From an uncultured bacterium (GTDB lineage: Bacteria; Cyanobacteriota; Vampirovibrionia; Gastranaerophilales; Gastranaerophilaceae): a stretch of 10,740 nt of DNA. The stretch spans positions 1 through 10,740 of the forward strand of contig USJT01000015.1 in assembly GCA_900555175.1 (NCBI GenBank). Direction: 5' to 3'. The notes under the pieces were generated by a model. The model saw only the letters and a list, made by a program, of their open reading frames with translations. It did not search any database and was not told the DNA's origin. This document shows, in pieces, positions 1 to 5,714 of this stretch (the stretch's first letter is position 1; each line of letters starts with the position of its first letter). The position numbers and the translations under genes were made by a program.

Positions 1-40
1 TCTTTAAAAAGCGATTTGTAAACAGTCGTAGGCGTGGTAT

Positions 41-80
41 AAAAACAAGAAAATGCCGGAAACAGTGAGGATTTCCGGCA
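41..80 (-). terminator. Rho-independent terminator of the TolC-like gene
   Basis: A perfect 9-bp stem (TGCCGGAAA at 54-62 and TTTCCGGCA at 72-80) encloses a 9-nt loop. On the minus strand it is followed at once by a T-rich run, TTTTCTTGTTTTT (complement of 41-53). It lies about 50 bp beyond the stop of the minus-strand outer-membrane factor gene, the right place to end that transcript. On the plus strand no T-run follows the stem, so it acts in one direction. Confidence 0.85.
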
Positions 81-82
81 CA

Positions 83-105
83 TTACTTTAAATTTCTTAA
101 AGTAA
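83..105. repeat. AT-rich inverted repeat (hairpin) next to the terminator
   Basis: TTACTTTAA (83-91) and TTAAAGTAA (97-105) are perfect 9-bp complements around a 5-nt loop. The hairpin lies between the TolC-like gene stop and the GC-rich terminator stem, so the transcript would end in two tandem hairpins. It may protect the 3' end of the mRNA or be a weak first terminator; the sequence does not decide. On the plus strand it directly abuts the strong ribosome-binding-like sequence at 103-114. Confidence 0.5.
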
Positions 106-126
106 AGAGGTGATGATTATATGTGA
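103..126 (+). other. Near-perfect Shine-Dalgarno sequence with a start-stop codon pair and no evident gene
   Basis: TAAAGAGGTGAT at 103-114 matches the canonical complement of the 16S rRNA tail (TAAGGAGGTGAT) at 11 of 12 bases. Ten bases after its GAGG core comes ATG (121-123) followed directly by TGA. In another frame, ATG at 113 opens a 40-codon frame that ends at 235 and begins with a hydrophobic stretch, but this ATG is too close to the GAGG for normal spacing and the frame is antisense to the TolC-like gene. It could be a remnant of a lost gene, a regulatory minimal ORF, or chance. No plus-strand promoter is visible upstream within the window. Confidence 0.25.
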
Positions 127-130
127 TTTT

Positions 131-1546
131 TTAGTTTACATAGTCGTAAGGTTTGCTGCCTGTTGCTTTGTACAAGCTGATTGCATCTGTCATACATTCA
201 ACTTTTTGTTGCGCAACAAGTTTTTCGATTGTTAACAAATTTTCTTGATATTGGATTAAATCAAGTTTTGAGATTGTTCCTTCATCGAATTTGTTTTCAT
301 TATATTTATAATCTGCTTTTTCAAGATTGAATTGTTTTTCAGTCTGAAGCATTTTATCCTTATCAAGTTTTGATGCAACCAAAGCATCGTTTACTTCTTG
401 GATTGCTGTTAAGTTTGTTTTGTAGTAATTTTGCAAAATTCTTTCATAAGAAGCTTTTTTCAATCTCAAGTTCGCAATCAAAGAACCGCCTTGGAATAAT
501 GGTGTCATAAGTCCGCCGCCAATACCGAATAGCATATTTTTTGTTGTGAATAAGCTTCCAATATCTCCTGCATTGAATAATGCACCGCCTAAAATGTTAA
601 TTGACGGCAAAAATTCTTTTTTGGCAACTTTAACATCAATCCCTGCCTTTTCAACCATCAATTCTGCTTTCAAATAATCAGGTCGGTTTGTGATAATTTC
701 TGACGGGATTTGTGAAGGTACTGCCATTTTATAGTTTATGCTGTCAAGTGAATTTCTTTTTAAAGAATTTGCATTTTCAGGGCTTTCACCGATTAGCACA
801 CACAATTGATGCAGCATTTGTTCTCTGTTTTTTCTCAATTCTATTAAATCAGTTTGACCTTGAACAAGTGCTTTGTTTGCCTTTACGGTGTCGGCAGTAG
901 AGGTTAAGCCTTCTTTATTGCTTGCAAGCATTAAGTCATAAATTTCTTGTCTTAGTTTTACGATTTTTTCTTGAAGGTTAATCATTTTATCAAGATTAAT
1001 TATATTAAAGTATGTTGAACCCACAGCAGATGCAACGGCTATGTATGTTGCACGTTCATCTTGTTTGGAACCTTCATACAGTTTTTTTACTGCTTGAGTT
1101 TTGTTGTGGTTTTTCAAGAAAATATCTGCTTCGTATTGAACAATAATTGGCAAACCAAAACCGATATCTGTGTTTGTCAGACCTGGAGCTTTGTACCAAC
1201 CGGGGCCAAAGCCTGCAGCTGCAGATGGTAATTCGTTTGCAAATTGTAATTTAACATTTTGGTAATATTCTTCAACATTGATAGAAGCCATTTTCAAGTC
1301 ATAGTTGTTTAAAACAGCTTTTTCAATATATGAATTTAAAATATCGTCATTAAAATTGCTCCACCAATTCATATTTATATAATCAAATTTATATTGGTCA
1401 GAAGTTTTTTTGTTTTTAGAAACCATGCTTTTAAATTGTTTTGGGGTTGCAGTAGAAGCTGTTGAAGTTTGTTCTATTGCAAATGCAGGCATGAAATTCA
1501 TGCTCATAATACTTGCCAATAATGCTACGGATATAACTCTTTTCAC
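131..1546 (-). CDS. TolC/NodT-type outer-membrane efflux factor
   Basis: This is the outer-membrane channel of a tripartite efflux pump: it docks onto a periplasmic adaptor and lets substrates leave the cell. The 471-residue product starts with a signal peptide (basic MKR, hydrophobic core, AFA cleavage site near residue 23). It has no lipobox cysteine, so it is probably unlipidated like TolC rather than lipidated like OprM. The Trp-Trp-x-x-Phe motif at residues 61-65 and the long helical, Gln/Lys/Leu-rich halves (about 70-260 and 280-465) fit the two OEP repeats of the family, as does the length. The start is GTG; internal ATGs would destroy the signal peptide, and an AGAGGA ribosome site lies 11 nt upstream (1558-1563, complement). 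It diverges from marR-emrA-emrB, which supplies the adaptor and pump, so it is very probably their dedicated outer-membrane partner. A terminator follows at 41-80. Confidence 0.9.
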   Translation of the reverse strand: MKRVISVALLASIMSMNFMPAFAIEQTSTASTATPKQFKSMVSKNKKTSDQYKFDYINMNWWSNFNDDILNSYIEKAVLNNYDLKMASINVEEYYQNVKLQFANELPSAAAGFGPGWYKAPGLTNTDIGFGLPIIVQYEADIFLKNHNKTQAVKKLYEGSKQDERATYIAVASAVGSTYFNIINLDKMINLQEKIVKLRQEIYDLMLASNKEGLTSTADTVKANKALVQGQTDLIELRKNREQMLHQLCVLIGESPENANSLKRNSLDSINYKMAVPSQIPSEIITNRPDYLKAELMVEKAGIDVKVAKKEFLPSINILGGALFNAGDIGSLFTTKNMLFGIGGGLMTPLFQGGSLIANLRLKKASYERILQNYYKTNLTAIQEVNDALVASKLDKDKMLQTEKQFNLEKADYKYNENKFDEGTISKLDLIQYQENLLTIEKLVAQQKVECMTDAISLYKATGSKPYDYVN

Positions 1547-1574
1547 AGTATTTTATTTCCTCTTTTTAAACTAC

Positions 1575-1603
1575 TTGCATTTTTACTAATCCTATGTTAG
1601 CAT
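1575..1603 (+). promoter_or_regulatory. Candidate promoter of marR-emrA(-emrB) (extended -10)
   Basis: TTGCAT (1575-1580), a 17-bp spacer, then TAGCAT (1598-1603) preceded by TGT give an extended -10 promoter with the same architecture as the divergent one. The two -10 hexamers share bases 1598-1599. The predicted start is near 1610, leaving a 66-nt leader that includes the operator arms. A second possible -10, TATAAT at 1648-1653, lies closer to the gene but has no convincing -35, so which one drives marR is uncertain. Confidence 0.5.
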
Positions 1604-1622
1604 AATAATGTTGTAAATGCAA
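1594..1622 (-). promoter_or_regulatory. Promoter of the TolC-like gene (extended -10)
   Basis: On the minus strand there is a -35 of TTGCAT (complement of 1617-1622), a 17-bp spacer, then TAACAT (complement of 1594-1599) preceded by TGC, forming an extended -10. The predicted start is near 1587, giving a leader of about 41 nt that contains the AGAGGA ribosome site. The -35 lies inside the inverted repeat 1608-1625, so a bound repressor would block it. The element is assigned by eye, without experimental support. Confidence 0.65.
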
Positions 1623-1641
1623 CATATTTTTTTTACAACAT
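1608..1641. promoter_or_regulatory. Probable MarR operator: nested ATGTTG/CAACAT inverted repeats
   Basis: ATGTTG (1608-1613) pairs with CAACAT at 1620-1625 as an 18-bp palindrome with a 6-bp centre. ATGTTGTAA (1608-1616) also pairs perfectly with TTACAACAT (1633-1641). A related half, ATGTTA, sits at 1594-1599 within the minus -10. MarR-family dimers bind palindromes of about this size, usually next to their own gene. The site covers the -35 of the TolC-like gene and the predicted start of the marR transcript, so binding could repress both directions. The link to this MarR protein is inferred from position. Confidence 0.6.
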
Positions 1642-1675
1642 AATATGTATAATAATATGAAAACAAAATAAAACT

Positions 1676-2149
1676 ATGAAAACTAATACAGAATGTAGCA
1701 GACATTACACAGACAGTATATATTATGAGCTCGAGCAAACTTCAAGATTAATGAAAAAAATTACGAGCCAACTATTTGTTAAATTGGATATAGATTTAAC
1801 AATGGATGAATACGCTGCATTAGATACAGTTTCCATCAATGCAGGGATTTGTCAAAGAGATTTGGCAAAATTGTTATTAAAAGATAGAGCGAATACCGGT
1901 AGAATATTAGATTCTCTGGAACAAAAAGGGTTTATTACAAGATTTATTGATACCAAGAACAACAGATTGGTTAAAAAAATGGGGATAACGGAAAATGGTT
2001 TAAGAGAATTAAATATGATAAATACAAAAATTGAAAGGTATTTAAAAAGTTTAACCAGAACGATTAACCCGCAAGATGTTGATAGAGTTCAAGAAACGTT
2101 AAAATCATTCAGAATTGAACTGGAAAAGGTAGTAGAGATAAATATATAA
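1676..2149 (+). CDS. MarR-family transcriptional regulator
   Basis: This 157-residue winged-helix protein has the usual MarR length and layout: N-terminal dimerisation helix (about 10-37), helix-turn-helix (about 59-87, with CQRDLAKLL and a recognition helix from Asp70 to Phe86), a wing (about 88-108) with Asp92 and Arg97 at the usual conserved positions, and a C-terminal helix for dimerisation. Such proteins normally repress efflux genes until a phenolic or drug-like ligand releases them. It is the first gene of the emrA-emrB unit (6 bp before the next gene frame, 18 bp before its probable ATG) and borders a matching palindromic operator, so autoregulation is likely. Its ATG has no recognisable Shine-Dalgarno sequence; the upstream bases are almost all A. 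Cys7 and Cys59 could allow redox sensing, but that is speculative. The ligand cannot be told from the sequence. Confidence 0.9.
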   Translation: MKTNTECSRHYTDSIYYELEQTSRLMKKITSQLFVKLDIDLTMDEYAALDTVSINAGICQRDLAKLLLKDRANTGRILDSLEQKGFITRFIDTKNNRLVKKMGITENGLRELNMINTKIERYLKSLTRTINPQDVDRVQETLKSFRIELEKVVEINI

Positions 2150-2167
2150 TTTAATATGAGGTATAAA

Positions 2168-3187
2168 ATGGAAGAACAAAATACAAATATTGAAGAACAA
2201 AATTCTCAATTACAAGACGATGTAAAAGTTAAAAAACATAAACCTTTTAAGAGATTTATTTTTGTTGGTGTTGGTGTAGTTCTTGCGGTTGCGGCAGCAT
2301 ATTTAATCCATGATGCACTTCTTTATCAAACAACTGATGATGCTTATGTTGAAACAACTACCGTTCAGGTTGCACCAAGGGTTAGCGGACAGATTATCGC
2401 ATCTTATGTAACAGATAACCAAAAAGTTAAAGAAGGTGATTTGGTTGCAAAGATAGATCCTGCAGATTATGAAGTTGCTTTAGCACAGGCTGAGGCAAAA
2501 TACCAAAGAATTTTATTAGATCAAAAAAATGCACAAGCAAACTTTAAGGCTATGCAAACAAATATTGCGGTAGCTAAAAAAGATTTAGACAGATACACAA
2601 ACCTTTATGAAAAGGGAGCTGTATCAAAGCAAACTCTTGATGCTGCTCAAGCAAAATATGATTCTGCACAGGCAAATTTAACACAAGCAGAAGAATCATT
2701 GTTATCAAAAGGTGGCGGCAAAGTTGCTGATGCTGATTTGAAAGAGGTTAAAGCATTAAGAGATAAAGCAAAATTAAATCTCGGATACACAAACATTTAT
2801 GCACCTCAAACAGGAACTGTATCTTCAAGACGTGTTGAAAAAGGTATGTATGTAAATGTTGGAACTCCTTTATTTGTAATTGTTCCTGAAAATGTATGGG
2901 TTGTTGCAAATTATAAAGAAAATCAGCTTCGTCACATGAGACCTGGGCAGGAAGTTAATATTAAAATAGATACATATCCTGACCATGTATTTAAGGGTAA
3001 AGTTGACAGTATTCAAAGAGCTTCAGGTGCAAAATCAAGTATGTTTCCACCTGAAAACGCAGTCGGATCATTCGTAAAAATCGTACAGAGAATTCCTGTA
3101 AAAATCGTATTCACAGAAAAAATTGACCCGAATGTATATAATATCGTACCCGGTATGTCAGTAGTTCCAAAAGTAAGAATAAAATAA
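2168..3187 (+). CDS. emrA: EmrA-type membrane-fusion (HlyD-family) adaptor
   Basis: This is the periplasmic adaptor that joins the EmrB-type pump to an outer-membrane channel. The 339-residue product has a charged cytosolic N-terminus, one membrane segment (about 28-50), and the TTDDAYV motif just after it. A split biotinyl-lipoyl domain is interrupted by an Ala/Gln/Lys-rich coiled-coil hairpin (about 95-195), and a beta-barrel follows. The phrase VGSFVKIVQRIPVKI is very close to the EmrA signature. I place the start at ATG 2168 rather than the in-frame ATG at 2156, because ATGAGG at 2156-2161 forms a Shine-Dalgarno site 6 nt before 2168. The gene follows marR closely and is followed by a strong hairpin before emrB. 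Confidence 0.92.
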   Translation: MEEQNTNIEEQNSQLQDDVKVKKHKPFKRFIFVGVGVVLAVAAAYLIHDALLYQTTDDAYVETTTVQVAPRVSGQIIASYVTDNQKVKEGDLVAKIDPADYEVALAQAEAKYQRILLDQKNAQANFKAMQTNIAVAKKDLDRYTNLYEKGAVSKQTLDAAQAKYDSAQANLTQAEESLLSKGGGKVADADLKEVKALRDKAKLNLGYTNIYAPQTGTVSSRRVEKGMYVNVGTPLFVIVPENVWVVANYKENQLRHMRPGQEVNIKIDTYPDHVFKGKVDSIQRASGAKSSMFPPENAVGSFVKIVQRIPVKIVFTEKIDPNVYNIVPGMSVVPKVRIK

Positions 3188-3207
3188 TTTTGGGAAGATA
3201 GGGCTTT

Positions 3208-3271
3208 AAAAATAGAAGGTAAGTTTATATCTTAATTAAAATTTTTGAGAATAACTTATCTTCTGTTTTTT
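3208..3271 (+). terminator. Terminator-like hairpin between emrA and emrB
   Basis: Bases 3208-3225 pair with 3253-3270 over 18 positions, with two G-U wobbles and no mismatches; the core is AGAAGGTAAGTT against AACTTATCTTCT. The loop is 27 nt. The 3' arm ends in TTTTTT (3266-3271), so it resembles an intrinsic terminator, and because A-runs begin the 5' arm it could work in both directions. The core is rather AT-rich and the loop long, so it may only partly stop transcription or may serve as an mRNA processing or stability element, lowering emrB relative to emrA. Confidence 0.55.
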
Positions 3272-3308
3272 AAAAGCGGTTTAAAGAAACAAATAGGATT
3301 TACAAAAA

Positions 3309-4889
3309 ATGTCAGAGAATACAAATATTGTTAGTGCAGAGGAATGGACTCCTAAAACAAATCCATGGCTTATTATAATGCCTGTTATACTTGCTACATT
3401 TATGTATGCGTTAGATGAAACTGTTGCAAACGTAGCGTTACCGCATATTGCAGGCTCATATTCCGTCAGTAATCAGGAATCAATTTGGGTTTTAACAAGC
3501 TATTTGATGGCGAGCAGTATCGTAATCCCAATGATAGATTTTTTCTGTAAATTTATGGGAAGAAAAAATTTCTTTATGTTGGGAGTGTTAATATTTACGA
3601 TAGCATCATTTTTATGCGGAATTGCAAATTCTATCGGAATGATTGTAGTTGCACGTGCTATGCAAGGTTTTGGCGGTGGTTGTCTTATGCCTATGGCACA
3701 GGCAATTACTTTGGAGAGTTTTAAGGGTGAAGCAAGAAATAAGGCAATGGCAGTATTTGGATTGGTTGTTGTTGTCGCACCGATTTTAGGGCCTGTTATG
3801 GGCGGGTATATTACGGAAAATTGGTCTTGGCCATATATTTTCTTTATTAATGTGCCTTTTGGCTTTTTGTGTATTGCTTTGGCAAAAAAGTTTTTGGAGG
3901 ATCCGCCTTATGCAAAAAAACAGTCAAATGTTCATTTAGATAAATTCGCTTTTTTGTGGCTCTGCGTATGGCTTGTACCGTTACAAATCGTGTTTGATAA
4001 GGGTAATGATGCGGATTGGTTTAACGCACCATGGATTTGTTGGCTCAGTGCAATTGCAGCAATTGGGTGTATCGCATTTTTTATTACTCAGGTTAAGGGG
4101 AAAAATCCGCTTATAAAACTTGATGTTTTAAAAGATATGAATTTTTTATGCGGAACTGTTATGCTGATATTATTGAATGCTGTTTTGTTGGCTTCTTTGG
4201 CGATATTACCTCAGTTGCTTCAAAATATGATGAGGTATGATGCTTTCACAAGCGGTATTGCAATTATGCCGAGAGGTCTCGGGGCATTTTTATCTCTTGC
4301 AATTTTTGGCGGAATAGGCGGAAAGATAAGTTATAAAACTTACGGAATAATCGGGCTTTTAGCCTTGGGGGCAGGCGGTTGGATGCTTAGTGAATTGAAT
4401 TTGGAAATCAGTATGATGAATATTGTTTTGCCAAACTTTGTATTCGGAATTGGGCTTGTGTTTACGATGATGCCTATTACAACTTTATCTTGCATAACAT
4501 TGAAAAATGAACAGATGACAAACGCTTCAGGATTTCAAAATTTGTTGAAAACAATTGGCGGTGCAATAGGAACTTCACTTGTTGCAACAATGATTTCAAG
4601 ATTTTCTCAGGCTCATAAAAACGGGCTTGTAAAATTCTTGTATGATACAAATAACAATTATTCGGATAGAATAAACTCTTATGCAGCGTCATTTATTCAT
4701 CAGGCAGGCGATATGGCAAATGCTACTTACATGGGTGGGAAAATGCTTTATAATCAGCTTATTCAACAATCAACATTCTGTGCATATATGACTACATTTA
4801 AAGTTTTTTCAATAGCTTGTTTTTTACTTATTCCTTTGATGTTGATTTTGAAGGGTGAGAAAAAAGCTACTGTTGAAGTAAAAGATTAA
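3309..4889 (+). CDS. emrB: EmrB-type MFS multidrug transporter (DHA2 family, 14 TM)
   Basis: This is the proton-driven inner-membrane pump of the tripartite exporter. The 526-residue length and about 14 hydrophobic segments match the DHA2 drug:H+ antiporter family. Visible hallmarks are LDETVANVALP in the first helix (Asp36, Glu37), a motif-A-like GRKNF after helix 2, RAMQGFGGG in helix 4, and antiporter motif C, APILGPVMGG (residues 157-166), in helix 5, followed by WSWPYIFFINVPFG. The start is ATG 3309 with AGGA 10 nt upstream. It lies 121 bp after emrA, an unusually wide gap for this pair, occupied by a hairpin. A weak internal promoter (TTGAGA 3245-3250 with TTTTAA 3268-3273) is possible but poor. 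The substrate is unknown; EmrB relatives export hydrophobic drugs, uncouplers or fatty acids. Confidence 0.93.
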   Translation: MSENTNIVSAEEWTPKTNPWLIIMPVILATFMYALDETVANVALPHIAGSYSVSNQESIWVLTSYLMASSIVIPMIDFFCKFMGRKNFFMLGVLIFTIASFLCGIANSIGMIVVARAMQGFGGGCLMPMAQAITLESFKGEARNKAMAVFGLVVVVAPILGPVMGGYITENWSWPYIFFINVPFGFLCIALAKKFLEDPPYAKKQSNVHLDKFAFLWLCVWLVPLQIVFDKGNDADWFNAPWICWLSAIAAIGCIAFFITQVKGKNPLIKLDVLKDMNFLCGTVMLILLNAVLLASLAILPQLLQNMMRYDAFTSGIAIMPRGLGAFLSLAIFGGIGGKISYKTYGIIGLLALGAGGWMLSELNLEISMMNIVLPNFVFGIGLVFTMMPITTLSCITLKNEQMTNASGFQNLLKTIGGAIGTSLVATMISRFSQAHKNGLVKFLYDTNNNYSDRINSYAASFIHQAGDMANATYMGGKMLYNQLIQQSTFCAYMTTFKVFSIACFLLIPLMLILKGEKKATVEVKD

Positions 4890-4916
4890 TTGTCGGTTCA
4901 ATTTTTGTAGTATAAT
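4890..4916 (+). promoter_or_regulatory. Probable promoter of the C_GCAxxG_C_C-crcB-nfo-like operon
   Basis: A perfect TATAAT (4911-4916) is preceded by TTGTCG (4890-4895) at a 15-bp spacing, or ATTGTC at 16 bp. The -10 is strong and the -35 moderate. The predicted start is near 4923, 20 nt before the gene, with AAGGAGAT at 4928-4935 as ribosome site. No terminator is visible after emrB, so read-through from that gene is also possible. Confidence 0.5.
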
Positions 4917-4942
4917 CTTATTCAAAAAAGGAGATATGGATT

Positions 4943-5347
4943 ATGAAAGAAAAAGCTTTAAATTATTATATGAACCAAGGTTATTCTTGTTCGGAAAGTG
5001 TTTTGAAGGCTGCATGCGAAGAAGGTTTGTGCCCTGAATCACTTTTCCCTTGCGCAACTGCATTTTCAGGCGGTATGGCATCAGGTTGTGTTTGCGGTTC
5101 TGTTGCTGCTGCACAAATTATTAACGGATATAATTTCGGACGTGAAAATTCAAAAGGAAACGATGTTTTAGCTCGTCAAAATGCGGCAAAAATTGTTGAA
5201 GAATTTAAAAAACGTAATAAGGTAACTTGTTGCAGAGTATTGTCTAAAGGTTTGGAAGGGCAAGCAAAAAAACAGAATTGCTCAAAATATGTTGCTGATG
5301 CTTGCGAAATTCTTGAAGATATTTTGAAAGCAAAAGCAAATGTATAA
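4943..5347 (+). CDS. C_GCAxxG_C_C family cysteine-rich putative redox protein
   Basis: The 134-residue product belongs to the small C_GCAxxG_C_C family, described as putatively redox-active and of unknown biochemical role. It has ten cysteines (16, 25, 30, 37, 49, 51, 96, 97, 113, 121). The family core is seen in GYSCSES, the Pro-Cys-Ala segment near 36-38, GGMASGCVCGSVAAA (43-57) and the C-terminal Cys-Cys, Cys and Cys positions, which could bind a metal or Fe-S cluster. No signal peptide or membrane segment is present, so it should be cytosolic. The start is supported by an excellent AAGGAG site (4928-4933). Its last 8 bases overlap the start of crcB, implying coupled translation. Assignment to the family is firm; function is not known. 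Confidence 0.85.
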   Translation: MKEKALNYYMNQGYSCSESVLKAACEEGLCPESLFPCATAFSGGMASGCVCGSVAAAQIINGYNFGRENSKGNDVLARQNAAKIVEEFKKRNKVTCCRVLSKGLEGQAKKQNCSKYVADACEILEDILKAKANV

Positions 5348-5714
5348 TATTATTGCGATATTTTTAGGCGGTGGATTGGGTGCTGTATCAAGGTATTTGG
5401 TTGGTGTTAATCTTGCCAGACATTTTGAAATTAATCTTCCGATATCGACTTTTCTTGTTAATGTTGTGGGAAGTTTTATTATCGGTTTTTTATATTTCTT
5501 GTTTGTTGAAAAAGCTGATATAAGTCCTGTTGTTAAACTTGCTTTGACTGTCGGATTTTGCGGTGGATTGACAACTTTCAGCACATTTTCTTTGGAGTTG
5601 TTTGAAATGGTTGGAAATCATCAGTTTTTCCATGCTTTTGCGTATGCAATTTTAAGTGTTACAATATGTTTGATAATGTCAGCGATAGGAGCATATTTTG
5701 CAAAATTTATTTAA
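5340..5714 (+). CDS. crcB: CrcB/Fluc fluoride channel
   Basis: Fluc proteins are small dual-topology dimeric channels that release fluoride from the cytoplasm. At 124 residues with four hydrophobic helices this is a standard member. Diagnostic features are GGGLGAVSRY (10-19, with Arg18), the pore Asn41 in FLVNVVGSFIIG, and the GFCGGLTTFSTFS stretch (72-84), which holds the Phe-box residues (Phe80, Phe83) and the polar Thr/Ser track around the central sodium site. The ATG overlaps the preceding stop (ATGTATAA), and no clear Shine-Dalgarno lies upstream, so translation probably depends on the preceding gene. The end overlaps the next gene by 17 nt. A single crcB is present here, consistent with a homodimer. 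No fluoride riboswitch is seen upstream of the operon. Confidence 0.95.
   Translation: MYNIIAIFLGGGLGAVSRYLVGVNLARHFEINLPISTFLVNVVGSFIIGFLYFLFVEKADISPVVKLALTVGFCGGLTTFSTFSLELFEMVGNHQFFHAFAYAILSVTICLIMSAIGAYFAKFI

Noticed and set aside
712..900. Plus-strand open frame inside the TolC-like gene, and similar antisense frames inside emrB, the endonuclease IV-like gene and recJ
   Set aside because: They lie wholly within well-identified genes on the other strand, lack ribosome sites and encode no recognisable domain, so they are shadows.
2156..2167. Earlier ATG start for emrA
   Set aside because: It has no ribosome site, while its own ATGAGG bases serve as a well-spaced Shine-Dalgarno for the ATG at 2168.
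4890..4942. Possible fluoride riboswitch ahead of the crcB operon
   Set aside because: Only 53 bp separate emrB from the operon, and they hold a promoter and ribosome site. I see none of the conserved fluoride-riboswitch pseudoknot pattern, and the bases just before crcB are coding.
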